Shown here one piece after another: positions 1-12,300 of a DNA stretch of 64,000 nt. Below the pieces are notes generated by a model. That model had not been told where the DNA came from. It made no database searches and saw nothing but the letters and a program-made list of their open reading frames with translations. Origin of the DNA: Acridotheres tristis (taxonomy: Eukaryota > Chordata > Aves > Passeriformes > Sturnidae). How positions within the stretch are numbered: the first letter of the stretch is position 1; the number at the start of each line of letters is the position of its first letter. Location: assembly GCA_037013685.1 (NCBI GenBank), contig CM072892.1:13707501-13771500 (forward strand), read 5' to 3'. Position numbers and translations under genes: made by a program.

Positions 1-3000
1 TGTCCCACCTTCCATGATCACAGGAAGATAAGTTTAAGGAAGAAAAGTCTGTCTGTTTATTTGTTTGTTTATTTTATGTGACCTCAAGTATCTTCTTAGA
101 GGGGAGTTTCAACACGCTGTTCTATACATATCAATACAAATATGGCTAGGCAAAGATGTTATTACAAGTGATCCTACTGTTTCATAAAAAAGTGTCAAAT
201 AGAAGCCTAAAAACACAGAGGCACAGAGCTGATCACATATTACCACTGATTACATAAATATCTTCTTTTATTTTGATTTCCTTTTGTGTGCTACAGCAAA
301 TTCAGTCTGAAGAGGGTTGTGCTTAGTAAGGCTTTTGTTCCTATAATTGTTGTACAAGTACAAAAGAATACTATTACTTGTGTAATGTCACAGAAAAAAA
401 TTATATATAGTTAGCTTGAGAAATAATCTTTCTTGTTAGGAAAAAAGCAGGTATACAGCCCGAACACTGTAATGCCTTCAACAAGAAGACTAGACCGAAA
501 AGTTCTGTGTTGTGCTTTCTCCTGAACCACTATAAAATACTCATAACTGTCACCAATATATACATGGGAGATATTTGTGTGCTACATGGCAGAAGAGAAC
601 ATAAGAAGCCTTAGGAACAAAATTTGCAGCATAATGAAAAACATCTGTTTCCCTCAGCCTCCTAACCTGAATCCCTTTTCCTTTCTAGAATAAAAAGTCT
701 TCCAACAATATTCAGTAAAGTAGCTTTGATTAGATTTCCAGTAGCATATCAACTGCATTAGAGAATTTTAAACAGAACTTGTGGTTTTGGTTTCTTGACA
801 AGTATAAAAAAATCTACGTAGTTCTACCATACACAAAACACTGGGAGAAATAACAGCAATGAAGTATTATTCCCTCTAGATGTGGCAGCTGCATAATCAG
901 ATCCTCAACTATATTAGTACAATTCTTGAATTTGTGGAGCTCTCTCTCCTTACATCTTCACTAGCATAAGTAAAGCACTGCAAATTTGTCCATTTAGAGC
1001 AATCAAGGTAACTATGAAACAGTCTCAATATTTTTAATTTCAAATGACACTGACATTACATGGAAACAACCAAGACCATCAAAACCCATCAGATTCTAGC
1101 AATCATAATCTTCTAAGGTAAGATTCTAATCACAAACTGGAGATAGCTGGAAAGAAATTGCCTTTAATAAGGAAGGGGTGGAAATAAAGAAGAGAAAGGG
1201 AAGAAAAGGAGAGTTGTCTTGTGTTAACACATATCAGTTACTTGGATACAGCTGATAGGGATTTTTCATCATGTATATGAAGCATGTAGTAAAGTTTGGA
1301 GCACTGTGATTTAAGAAAATCTCAGAGAACATTATCCTTTTATATATCTTGTTCTTATTATATCAGCATGATTGATGCTTCAGTGCATTGTACATAACAC
1401 AGTGCTTCCAAAAATCAAAGACTAACTGTAATTCTTTTAGATTTGTACTTTTACCTTGATCATAGGTAAAAAAAAATTCTGAAATGCACAAAAATGTGCA
1501 AAACTGTAACTGCGGAAAAATAGCACGATGCTCTTTGCCACTGTTTACTTTTGAAGTTTTCCCAAACAAGCACGGAAATTTAGCAGTCAACTTCAGTTAA
1601 TAAAGCTACTTATAAACAGCATAAAACATGCAGCTATGGATTTGTGCATGCAAGGATAATCTATGACATCCATCCCGATTTTGCTTAGAGTAGTAGTCAA
1701 AACATTTTTGCTTCTTGCAGGTCATGCTGATCTGTGGCATAATTTGAATTCTCAAGCTGTTATCTATACATCATTCCCAACAACTTTCCAAAATAGAAAA
1801 TAATTTCCACTTCTTTAATTAATAAAGGGAGCTACAGTGTGCATTTGGCTGGGTCCTGAGTTGCTGCTGGGAAGAGACTTGAGTTTAGGGGGTCAGATCC
1901 TCAAGACACTCAGCTGAAATAAATTGGTAAGGCTCAGCTGGAATTAATAGGACTATCCCAGTTTACCTAACTGAGGACATAGTCGTTCTGTATTTCTAGC
2001 ATCAAGCACTGCCAACTGTTTTCAAATACACCTGAAGTGCCTGAATGTCATTATTCCTAATTGGTATCTATACAGCACCTTTGATGCAGATGGATATAAA
2101 GCTCTTTACATATTTTTATGCCAGATTCCACCCACAGGAAAACTAGATTAAATCAGGAGGAATGCCACCAAAAAAAAGGCAGAGTGAAGAGAGGGAGCAG
2201 CACATCTTGAAACAGAATGTGCATCTGGCTGTTAGCAGAGTGGTTTTTTGCACACTGTTTGCAAATATAACCAGTTCTAGGGTAGAACAAGGCAGCAGTT
2301 CAACTGTATCCATATACAACTAAACAAGTTGTGCATGGTAATAATTCCTTGATTTTACTTATGACAAACGGTAATTAGCTTGTGATTATGTAAATATATT
2401 CTTATCCAGGTAACATTTTTCACTGCCTGTATTTGAGACAGGAGCTCTGCAGCTAAGAAATGTGCACAATTAGTAGGAAAAAAAAGTTTTAAATGATGAT
2501 AAAGAGCTTCTAAGATTTATAGTGTCACAAAACCTCCCAGTGTTTCTCCCAGTTTCCCATTACCTATATAGTTAATCAAGCAATAATTGATCTGTAAAAA
2601 AGCCACAAGGCATATTGCAGTATGATCAGAGTGAGACTTTCTGCTGAGGAAGACTTTTCTGTCCTGGGATAGAGGTTCTTCATCATAACCCAGAATGGTT
2701 ATGTCTATTTCCCATACCATTCATCCAGGGAGCAGTTGGCTGATTGAAGAGGTGCTGATGCCAACCACAGTCCTAGAGAAAAGAGTGGCTGTACAGAGCT
2801 CTGCTACATGTTCCACACTTGTCCTCTGGTGAAGACCTAGGCTACTGAGTTCTGCAGTGCCATAATCTCTGTGTTGCTACTTCATTTAGCTTTTCATGCA
2901 ATGAATGAAAGTAATCCATTCAGATTTGATGAACTAGTTTCAGTGGCCATATCCTCATCCATGGTGGAAGAGGTGCAGCCTTTTGGCAATGTTCTCTGGG

Positions 3001-3095
3001 TGTTTCTGTATGACATGTGCTTGTGCTGCTGCCCTGTGGGCCTTCACATCAGCACAGTCCTGCACATGAACCAAGGGAGTACAGCAAAGAATTCA

Positions 3096-3132
3096 GTATA
3101 GTATATATGTATATGTATATATACATACATAT
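3096..3132. repeat. TA/TG-rich microsatellite-like tract
   Basis: This is an interrupted alternating purine-pyrimidine run built from TA, TG and TACA units, ending in two TACA copies. It is probably length-variable by replication slippage. No function is implied. Confidence 0.75.
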
Positions 3133-6100
3133 TCCAGGAATAGTTCAGAGCTGTTATCACCAGAGTCCACAGAAGCATTTGGCCAGACACCCTGTGTGGA
3201 CAGTCTGGTTAACCCTCCAGAGTTCTTCCACCCCAGCTAGCTGCATAAACAGATTAGTAACACTGATTTTGTGGCCAGCTTGGCAGTAGTCGCAGAGATG
3301 GAGCAATGTAGTACAAATGTCTGAGACTTCAGTTTGTACTACAACTAGAAGACAGAGGTCAAGAAGTGACAAACATGCAACAGTCAAGAAAAGCTTGGGA
3401 TGAGCAGAGCAGAGAAGTAGCTGCAAGAGATGGACTGAAAGTCATTTCAAAGCTGATATTTCTAGTGCTATTTCTTTTTTGTAAGATATAAATGGAGCCT
3501 GACGTTTTAGAAAACACTGTGACAGTAATGGCTGTCAGAGTATGCAGCTGACTATTTTCAATCTATCAGACCCCCGTAGCATCTGTGACTAGTTTAAAAG
3601 GCCTGTTGTAGTGTGTAAATGTGGGACACTGTGACGAATGTGTGTCACTTATGAAATGGTGGACTAGCCCTAAGAAATTATTTCATAGCAGAGGCTTGTG
3701 CCAAAGAATCACTGATGAGTAAAGGGTTGTTTTCTTTGTTGAACTGTCACTTCCTCCTTCTGGGACACAGAGGCAAGTTTAACTCCTTATGAAATAGCCT
3801 TTTTTCAAACACTTCCCAGAACTCATAAAGAGCATTACTTTTAACAAAATGCTCAATGATATTGAAAGTAGGAAGCCTGATTCTCCTTATGCTGGGTTGA
3901 GCCTTAGGACTAAAGCAACAACACAAAACAATTTGTCTGGTTTGTAAACTGAGAACATTTTCCATGTGACTGACTGGAACAGGAAGCACATGTTGAGAGC
4001 CCCCAAGTACCATTTCCGCAGAAGGATTCTGTTCACTGCAATGAGACCTTTAAAAAATATCCAAGATGTGAAAAGATATTTGAGAAATTTTCATGGAGAA
4101 TTTTTAGTACCCTCTGCTGTAATAAGCAGAAGGTGTTTAATAAACATGATATGCAGCAGTTGCTAAGCAGAATCTGATTTATGTACAGTATCAGTTAGAA
4201 GCATCTACACATCAGGGTTGTACACTTTATTTGACTGTGAATTCTGATTTTCTGATGGAAGCAATTCTGCTGAATTTTATTTATAATCAGCTTACAACAT
4301 GGGTAGCACTATTATAAATGCTTCTTAAATTACATAGCAAATCTTGTTGTCTTCTTGGGCACATAATCATGAGCTTTAGTTATAATACAGGTCGTTGTCA
4401 AGGGTATAACACTTTCTAAACCCTTCTGATAGTTGAAATCATACAGCATTTTTAAACAGAATGCATGTCAACTCAGTGTACCTGAGATGGCATGGCATCT
4501 GCTCAGTTCATATATTTCAAAACAAATTGTTCCTAATTTTTAATTCCCCCATTAAATTAATTATTAAAATTTAATGGATTCCTCTATGGATCACATTTGG
4601 GTTTGTGCATGAAGAAGAGGGAGCCAGGAGCCCTATTCTCTGCTCCATCAGTGTAAACAGTTTCCACACCAACATAAACCTGTTAGCTGTTGTATCAGGG
4701 GAACAGAGATCAGAGCCTGACCCAGAAAGAGAGCAAGGGACAGAAGTACAGGTTCAGTTAGTGGTGTTCAGGAATCAAACACAAGTTTTGTCTGTAGACA
4801 GAACAAAAATGAGCATGTAAGCTGTGCCTTGTATGGGATTATATGATTATGGTGCTCTATCTTTATCTTACTAGAAATCAGTAAAATCAATGGAATAACG
4901 TTTACTTGCATCAGATGAAAAACTTGACAGAGAGAAAGCAGACTTATTATAGGGAAGTCTCCAAACCTCTCTTCCCCTTCCACTTCTCTTTCCAATTCCC
5001 TTTTCCTTCCTCAATATATTTGAGTTTTTTAAATGAAAGGAGACTTAATAGAGCCCCACAATGAATTTTCAGTGCCAGAAAGTGGATAATGACATTCATA
5101 TCACTCAAGTCAAACAGACAAAAAAAAAATCTTGCTTTAGAATGGTTTCTAAACCCGGTGAAAACATTTCTGGGCATAAATCTGTCTGCCACATTGGAAG
5201 TAAAGAAGCAACAAAATCCCCTTACAAGGAATAAACTTTATTTTTATCTGAATTAATTTGATGTTATCAGATGGCTATCATAATATTATATATAAATATA
5301 TATACACATGCTTTTTTATCCTCCTAGACAGTCTTTTCCAAATTTTCCAAGCAGGCCACTCCTGTAAGCCATTTGATGCACAGACCCTAGCATGCCAAAC
5401 TCTCCCATTGAGGGACTATTCAAAAGGTTCTGCAGCAGAGCACTTACACACTGTTATTTCTCAAGGTCATGACACCATATGCACAGAAGTAAAGATTAAG
5501 GGGCTTCAGGAGACAGAACAAGAGGGAGTGGAAAGGATTCTTGCCTGAAGTGAGGTGGGGTTGAATCTTAAGTCCTTTGCCAAGTGTTCTGTTCTCCTTT
5601 GTAGATGCAGAAACTTAGATGTTCCCTGCATCATGCAAGTTCCAGGAAAATCTGTTATAATGCAGAGACGTGAATGAACACATCCATGGCCATGGGATAA
5701 GAGCACTCCAGTCTAAACCCAGCCAGACCAAACTCTGGCACATACAAAGGTATCACACAGCCCTCTCTGCAAAGGTTACCTGAGCTGCACCAGTGCTGCC
5801 ACACTGTACAGGAGCCAGACAGGCATCGTGTCCCATATTTTTCCTGAGTTAGAGGATGGTAATTTCTAGAGCAAAATGTTTCCCCTGTCAAAATCTGCAG
5901 AATGACCATCGATGAGGATACCTCCTTCTTGCACATGCAAGGTGTGCTGGTGTTCCACCTGTGCACACACAGTGTAGTCCTCTCTGTTGGTGGTGTCCCA
6001 CACCAAGACAGATCCTGCACTACAGCGCACAGTGGTGTACATCATAACCTTCAAAGTTCACTTTGTTTACAGTGTTAATGCGTTATGTCAAGCTAAGTTC

Positions 6101-7466
6101 TCACCCTTTTTCCTACCAGCCTGGTCTGTGAGGTTTGTATTTCCCTCTCTCAATCAATAATTGCTTAAGTAGCAAATAGAGTTCCCATCCCCCAGCACTA
6201 ATAGACTCTCATGCAGTCAGGAAGCATCAAGATGAACCCTCAGTTACCACTGTGCACCCTGTTTAATGTATGCATTTTTATAGCCTCTGATGTATATGGT
6301 TCCATTACTGTCTTTGAATGCAGAGTACTGGAGCTAGTTAATGTATTATTTATTTTATTACCTCTTTGTATAAGCTGGTATTTGCAATTTGGAATTTTAT
6401 ATACTTTGGTTCTATAATGGTTTCATAATGTGTACACAGCTCAATAATTAAAAAAATATATCTTACCACCTCACCTCCAGAGCCAAGTGTGTTTATGCTG
6501 CTAACTGCACGTTCTGCACCAGTCCCACACCGTCTGCCAGTCCCTCTGCTCCCGGCCCCAAAAGCCTTGCCAGTCCCACTGTCAGGACACAGCTCTAACC
6601 TTACCCTGAGAAATGCAGCACCATTTTGTTCTTCTTCTTTGGGACCAGAGGGAAGATTTTTAGAATTTTCAAATTTTTCACCTAGTATGTGGTTGTCTGC
6701 TATGTCCCCTTCATTTCCAAGGATGGAGCCCCACTAGCACAGGGGCTGCCTGTCTCAGCCCCATGCAGGCTTTCACCTGAGCAGCAGCAGAGGCAGCTTC
6801 TCTCGCCAACAGAGCAAGTTCCTGCCAGTGCAAGCCATATGCAGCACTGGACAACAAGAGGGACTGAAAAGAAAAGGCAATTTCTCTCTTCTGACATGGT
6901 GATCAGTGTCCTATATCCAGCTCCAGCTGCCCACTCCTACCCTGGGTGTCCTGCAGCACTGCTGATTCTCCTGCAGACTTATGATGAGGAGTTTGTCACT
7001 CCTCCAAAAGTCCTGGAAGTTCTCTTTCAAAAGTTTACAGCCATATCCCTTGAGATATTATGGCCTTGCTGCACAACTATGGTTATGAATTTGATTAAGT
7101 ACTTTTTGCCTGGTTCAGAATTTCAAGCTAAACTATGACCTGTCCAAATACATATGTATAAGAAAGCATAGCACACTATTATTTTCTATCTTCCTCTTCA
7201 TGGATGCCAGCCAAACCACATAGCACCTGCACAGAAACCCTTTGGTTTCAGTATTGGGTCTGAAAAATGTTGCTCTGCCACCACAAAGGATCTCTACCAG
7301 TTCCTTAGCTGGTACAGGTGCTGCTCTTGAACCAGCTTGTCCACTGGACAGGTAGTTAAATGTTAGGGATTGTTTGACTGTGGCTCTCTGCAGCAGCACA
7401 AGTACATGTTGGTTTTGGCTAAAAAGGCACCAGCAATTCAATGTCTCTGGAGGATTGTGTCTTACT

Positions 7467-7471
7467 GATGC
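7467..7471. repeat. Candidate target-site duplication, left copy
   Basis: GATGC lies immediately before the TG that begins the LTR and is repeated at 8363-8367 directly after its terminal CA. Five bases is a usual length for ERVL-like and some other avian retroviral insertions. A 5-bp match can arise by chance, so this is moderate evidence. Confidence 0.5.
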
Positions 7472-8362
7472 TGGGAGCAATTGGAGGTGTTGTGAAGCAC
7501 TGTGACAACATAGTTAAGAAGGGGGAGAAAAAAGAGAAATTATTGCACAGAAGTAATTGTGGCCAGAGAAGAGAGGAGTAAGAATATATGAGAGGAACAG
7601 CTCTGCAGGCACTCGGGTCGATGAAGAAGTGGGAGGAAGGGCTCCAGGTGCTGGAGTGTCCTTTCCCTGCAGTCTGTGGTGAAGACTGTGGTGAAGCAGC
7701 TGTGCCCCTGCAGCTCACAAAGGTCCACAGGGATGCCTGCAGCCCCTGGAGAGCAGTCCACAGAGAGCACCCACAGCCCCTGGAGAACCCCAGCCCGGAG
7801 CAGGTGGATGCCCAAAGGAAGGCTGTGACCCTGAACAGCCTGCTCCTGAACATATGGGGGAAAAAAAGAGACCATGCTGCAGCAGTTCATGAAAACTGTA
7901 GCCTTTGGGAAGGACTCACACTGGAGAAGGAGTCATTGTGGAGGACTGTCTCCTGTGTGAGGAAGCCCACACTGGAGCAGGGGAAAGACTCCTGAGGACC
8001 AAGCAGCTGCAGAGAAAACATGTGATGAACTGACCATAGCCTCCATTCCCCTGCACCATTGAGAGGGGAGAAGGTAGAGAATTAGGTATAAAGTTAACTT
8101 TGGGAAGGAGGGAAGGGTAGAGGGAAGATGTTTTTAATAACCATTTTACTTCTCATTATCCTGTTCTGATTTGATTGGTAATAAATTCAATTAAATCAAG
8201 TCTGTTTTGTCCGTGATGGTAATCAGAGAGTGATTTTTCCCTGTCTTTATCTCAACTCATGAACCGTTCATGAAATTTTCTCTCCTCTCTCCAGTTGAGG
8301 AGTGGTAGAGCAGCTTTGGTGGGCAGCCAAAGGTGGCCTCCAGCCAGGATCCAATCACCACA
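7472..8362 (+). mobile_element. Solo LTR of an endogenous retrovirus (family A, copy 1)
   Basis: An isolated long terminal repeat of about 890 bp. On the reverse complement it aligns by eye over most of its length with the repeat at 25314-26280. Shared blocks include the AGAAGAGAGGAGT block near 7568, the CCACCTGC/GCAGGTGGATGC block near 7800, the Gln/Asp-like TCTGTTTTG..CGTGATGG block near 8200, and the AGCAGCTTTGGTGGGCA-type end block near 8310. It ends in CACCACA at 8362. An AATAAA at 8180-8185 and a degraded TATA-like ATAGTTAAG at 7510-7518 fit plus-strand polarity. A direct repeat GATGC lies at 7467-7471 and again at 8363-8367, consistent with a 5-bp target-site duplication, and sets the start chosen here. 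Open frames inside it (for example 7588-7995) are not genes. No internal retroviral sequence flanks it, so this is a solo LTR. Confidence 0.82.
8180..8185 (+). promoter_or_regulatory. LTR polyadenylation signal AATAAA
   Basis: A canonical AATAAA inside the LTR at 7472-8362, in the position where the sister copy at 25314-26280 carries a decayed version (GATAAG on its own strand). It would have served to end retroviral transcripts. It supports plus-strand polarity of this LTR. Confidence 0.55.
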
Positions 8363-8367
8363 GATGC
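8363..8367. repeat. Candidate target-site duplication, right copy
   Basis: This GATGC matches 7467-7471 on the other side of the LTR. See the left copy for how far the match can be trusted. Confidence 0.5.
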
Positions 8368-8720
8368 AATCCTAAAAAGACCAAACTGACACAGAAAGGA
8401 TTAAGGAGCATCAGGATCGGGCAGCCTGACACAGGTCCTTGCACCCAGGCATGTCACCAAGGGCCACCTTGCTCCAACAAAGACATCTTGCAGTGCCCCT
8501 GTGCATTCAGACACAGGGAGCAGGGGCCAGAGGAGGGAGCTGAGGTGCTCAGAGCACAGTTCAAATCTGAGGAAGAGCTGTGGGCAAGTAATGAGACCTG
8601 GGAAAGATTGAAATGAAGAAACCTCAGTCATATCAGTGGCCAGCACACAGAGGAGTGTGAATATTCACTTTTTTCTCTCCATTGAATAAAATATCAAAGT
8701 TAACAGTACTCACACAGAAG

Positions 8721-8763
8721 GGAAAAAAACCAAACAAATAAACAAAAAAAACCCCACAAAAAC
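8721..8763. repeat. A-rich low-complexity tract (AAAC/AAAT)
   Basis: Runs of A broken by single C or T bases, with repeated CAAAC and AAATAAAC units. This is simple low-complexity sequence. Confidence 0.7.
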
Positions 8764-9347
8764 TTAATTAGGCAAGTCTTTAGGAGAAAGAAAAAAACAA
8801 AGGAGAGTTCCAGGTTATAGGCACCAAAACAGGGAAAGATAGGAATCCAGACCCCATAACCGTAAACAAAGACTGACAACTGGTAGAGAGAGTTAGAAAC
8901 CAGAAGGGGTAACACTCTGTCATGACTATAAATATTTGTATCCGAAATATTTGTGTCAGAGTATTAGGTGGAAAGAGACTGGATGGCTTGTGCTGAAACC
9001 CGTGGGTAGGAGCTATGGGCTCAGTTTCAGTGTCTCCTGTAACCCTCCTGCAGGAGCCTGGCCACGTTCTCTCTCTGCTCACCATCTCTCTGGCTCAGAT
9101 GGTGAGTACCACACCACAGAGGTTGCCTTGCTGTGTGTGTTTATAATCCTCCTGACAGAGCACACTCAGCTCTCAGGTGGGGCCAGCAAGCACAACTCAA
9201 ACAATTATTGCCAGTTTTAAATTGTTTTAAACCAGTTTCTACACCACAAAACTGACTTGATATAAATAACCAGTTCTAGTAACAGGTGATAGAAGCAGCA
9301 GAGTGTTTCAGAAAGAAAGCAGCTTTCCCTGTTTAATTTAACCAAGT

Positions 9348-9362
9348 ACACACACACACACA
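9348..9362. repeat. Short (CA)n microsatellite
   Basis: About seven CA dinucleotides in a row, followed by TGC. It is short and probably of low variability. Confidence 0.85.
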
Positions 9363-12300
9363 TGCAAACGAGACAGTTTTTCAAAAATGAGGATGCAGAT
9401 GAGAGACTCAAGGACAGTTCTAACTTGCCCTCTGTCAATTTACAAGAGAATTTATTCCAGACTATTCATACATGAATATTTAGCATGGCAACAATTACAT
9501 CCAATGACACCCATGAGATACATAGTACTGAAGACCCTCTCCAAGGAACATGCACAATGCTTTAACTGGACTGAACATTTGATTTTTAAGAATTATTTTT
9601 CTTTAGACCATTCAATAATATTTCCTTTAACTATTATATTAATTTCATAGATATTGCTGCTATATTTTATAAATGAGAGGTATGATTGATTCACATGAGT
9701 AGAAATGGATATGTGACAGGAAGTAAAGGGGAGAGATAGTGGCTGCTGAGGCATGTTAAAATAGCCTGTGGTCAATCTTATTCTTAATGCAAAGACCTTG
9801 TTTTTGTTGTATAAAGGAAAAAGGAGGGGGAAGGGAGGGAGTCAGTTAGGAGCAATCACTCAGGGCTTAAATAGCACAAACCTAAAGACATATAAAAAAG
9901 AAAAGTCTCTTCAAGTCCACAATAAGATTTAACACCAAAACCACAAAATACTGAACATAAGGTCTATATATGGCTAGGCAGAATGCTTTTCTGTATAGAT
10001 AATTCATTTATTTTCAATATGAAGCTCTCTGGTTATCATGCCCTATTATAAGCTCTTGCTGTGGAACACATTATTAGTTAGGGAGAAGAAAAAAAAGGCA
10101 ATGAATATTCATGCTAACATTCCAGATACAAACCTCTGACAAATCCAGTAAAATGGAAACCAGGGAATACTGAGGTCACAACACATGCAACTAGAGTTGT
10201 GATGACTTATCTTGAGAGCTTATTTAATTCAGAGTCTACATTAAACTGGACATCATTCCAAAGGAAATGTTTGCCCGGCTTTGAGATGTCCTTTGCTGAC
10301 CGTGGAGCACTCTTCCAAAGGAGGCTGTACATTGTCTGTGGTCTTCAATTCACATGAATACTGACTCCACTGCAGAAACAAATACAACAGGCAAAGCCCC
10401 AGACCAACACCTGGAATCAGTTTTCTGGTTAAAGTAGAACCTTTCTCACTCCCAACAGCTTTCTGGTAACCCCTAAAAGTGCAGTCCAGAGCCTGGATGT
10501 CCACCCATCTCTTTTGCATTGTGCCAAGGAGAAAATCTTTTGCCAGGAACCAAGTGGATTTCAGCAGCTTTACTAAGTGTACTGACATGCAGTGAAAGAG
10601 GCGTCTTAGCAGGTTAGTCTTCTGCTGGCCCACATTACTTGGTAAAAGACATTTAAGTAGTCCACTTAATGTTTTCCACAAAACACAGAAAACCATATGA
10701 CAATAATCCTTGGTTTAGAACAATTAAATTTCATTAAACTCTCTAATGAGGTTTTACAGCCTTCTGAAAATGTGTTCTTTAGGGGAATGACAAGTTGCTT
10801 TACCTAAAAAATGTGGTTCTGGAATTCTTTCATAAGGCATGGGAGTGTCTCTGCATCTGTGGCCTAAGAAATACAATCCTCAGAGAAATCCACTCAAAAG
10901 TCCACCTGCCAGTTGCATGGTTGAATTTGATAGTATAAACCCCAGACGCTATGGGACTGTCTCTTAGGCAAAAGTATTAAGTTGCAGCACATTATTCACT
11001 GAGTTAGAAAAGAACAAACATTTAATTATTGCAAATTTAAAAGCAAAATTCTGTAGGACTGGGATAAGGAGATAAATCATTAAGGGATTAGATACTGCTG
11101 AAGAGAGTAATGCAACGGGGTCAGGAGATGAAACTAAGCCTTTGGCTCATCAGCATTCCCCTAAAAAAGCAATGGCACTTCCTCTCTGAAATTAATTTAG
11201 CCCTGTCCATGCCACCCCTTAGATATTGTGGGAGAAGTCAGATATTTGCCTCTGTTTGCTCATTTCTAAAAGAGTTTGTTTGGTAAAAAGTCCTGCCCAT
11301 CTGAGAACCATGAGATTGGTGGTACCATTTACCAAAAATATTCAGTAATATTTTCTTCACGCATTGCAAATTTCTTGTTTTCCTACTAATAGTCCAGATG
11401 GTGACTGGTCCTTGTACGAGGACTGTTTCTTAGTTTTCTACAGGCAAAGGTTTCTTCTGTGGTGGACATTTGAATTTGGGACTATGTCTCCTGCAGACTG
11501 TTTACCACTTACAGTTTAGCCAAGGCAGCAGAGACAAACACGAGTATTTCAGGATTAGACTTGTCTCCTATCTTGAGTATAGGCCTCTCCAAAACCTGAC
11601 AACTTATCCTACACTATACAAGCCTTAAAAACTTTAAAAATAACACAGCAATAATCAGGACTGGCTGAAGTCTCAGTCCTTATTGGGACAATACCATGAA
11701 GTTCTACCATGAGGCAAAGGAGCAGCTGATGCTGATTTGGACTCAGCAGCAGTGCCACCACCCTTTCCCAATCAGGCTAATAAGGTTGGTGAGGTCAGAA
11801 GACAGAGATAGAAAATTATATAAATTTAAGGAATTCCTATCTGAATTAGAATTATGCAATTCTTCCCACTTTCTGTAAGCTCTCCATCTTAAATAGTTGT
11901 TGTTTTCCTGAGTAGGCATTAATCCAAGATTGGAAAAAATACAAAATGCCATTTATTCTTAATATGATGTTTTTCTATCAGTCAAACAAGTCTCCTCTGA
12001 GGCGAGACTCTATTAACACTTGCAACTCTTTTTGAGGTGCTGTGACCAGCTATGTGCATTGTGGCTTTTGATATCCTGAAGGAGAGATGCCAGGGAGGAT
12101 TAGGCATTTTGAGCCACATTACAGAGAAGCCTAAAATAAGGCTAGAGCCTACTCCTGACTCACTCTGGGTTGTCGAGGGAGGGGATTTGGGAAGTCCTTC
12201 CCAAATGTAATTTATCTCTTGAGATCTCAGCCACTCTATAGAAGTGTGTGTCTGTTTCCACTTGGTTACTCAGAGTGCCTTTGGCAATTAGGCTCTTTCT

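Larger units (their letters stand above)
1..7471. other. Unassigned non-coding DNA, no gene seen
   Basis: This stretch is AT-rich and CpG-poor, and I see no exon, RNA gene or interspersed repeat I can name. Seen directly: a T-rich (TTTG/TTTA) run near 52-78, an alternating TA/TG tract at 3096-3132, a short TA tract near 5285-5306, and a somewhat more GC-rich patch at 6480-6970. Open frames of up to 149 codons (6689-7138, +) and 121 codons (5655-6020, -) show no domain pattern I recognise and overlap open frames on the other strand, so I do not call them genes. Intergenic or intronic DNA is the best reading. Confidence 0.6.

Noticed and set aside
6689..7138. 149-codon open frame on the plus strand
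   Set aside because: Overlaps an open frame on the other strand, has no recognisable motif, and lacks splice or promoter context.
7588..7995. 135-codon open frame on the plus strand
   Set aside because: Lies wholly inside the LTR at 7472-8362, which is GC-richer than its surroundings and so has fewer stops. It is not retroviral coding sequence.
10253..10696. 147-codon open frame on the minus strand with a hydrophobic stretch
   Set aside because: One hydrophobic run (GLGLCLLYLFLQW) is not enough to call a membrane protein, and I see no family pattern or conservation evidence.
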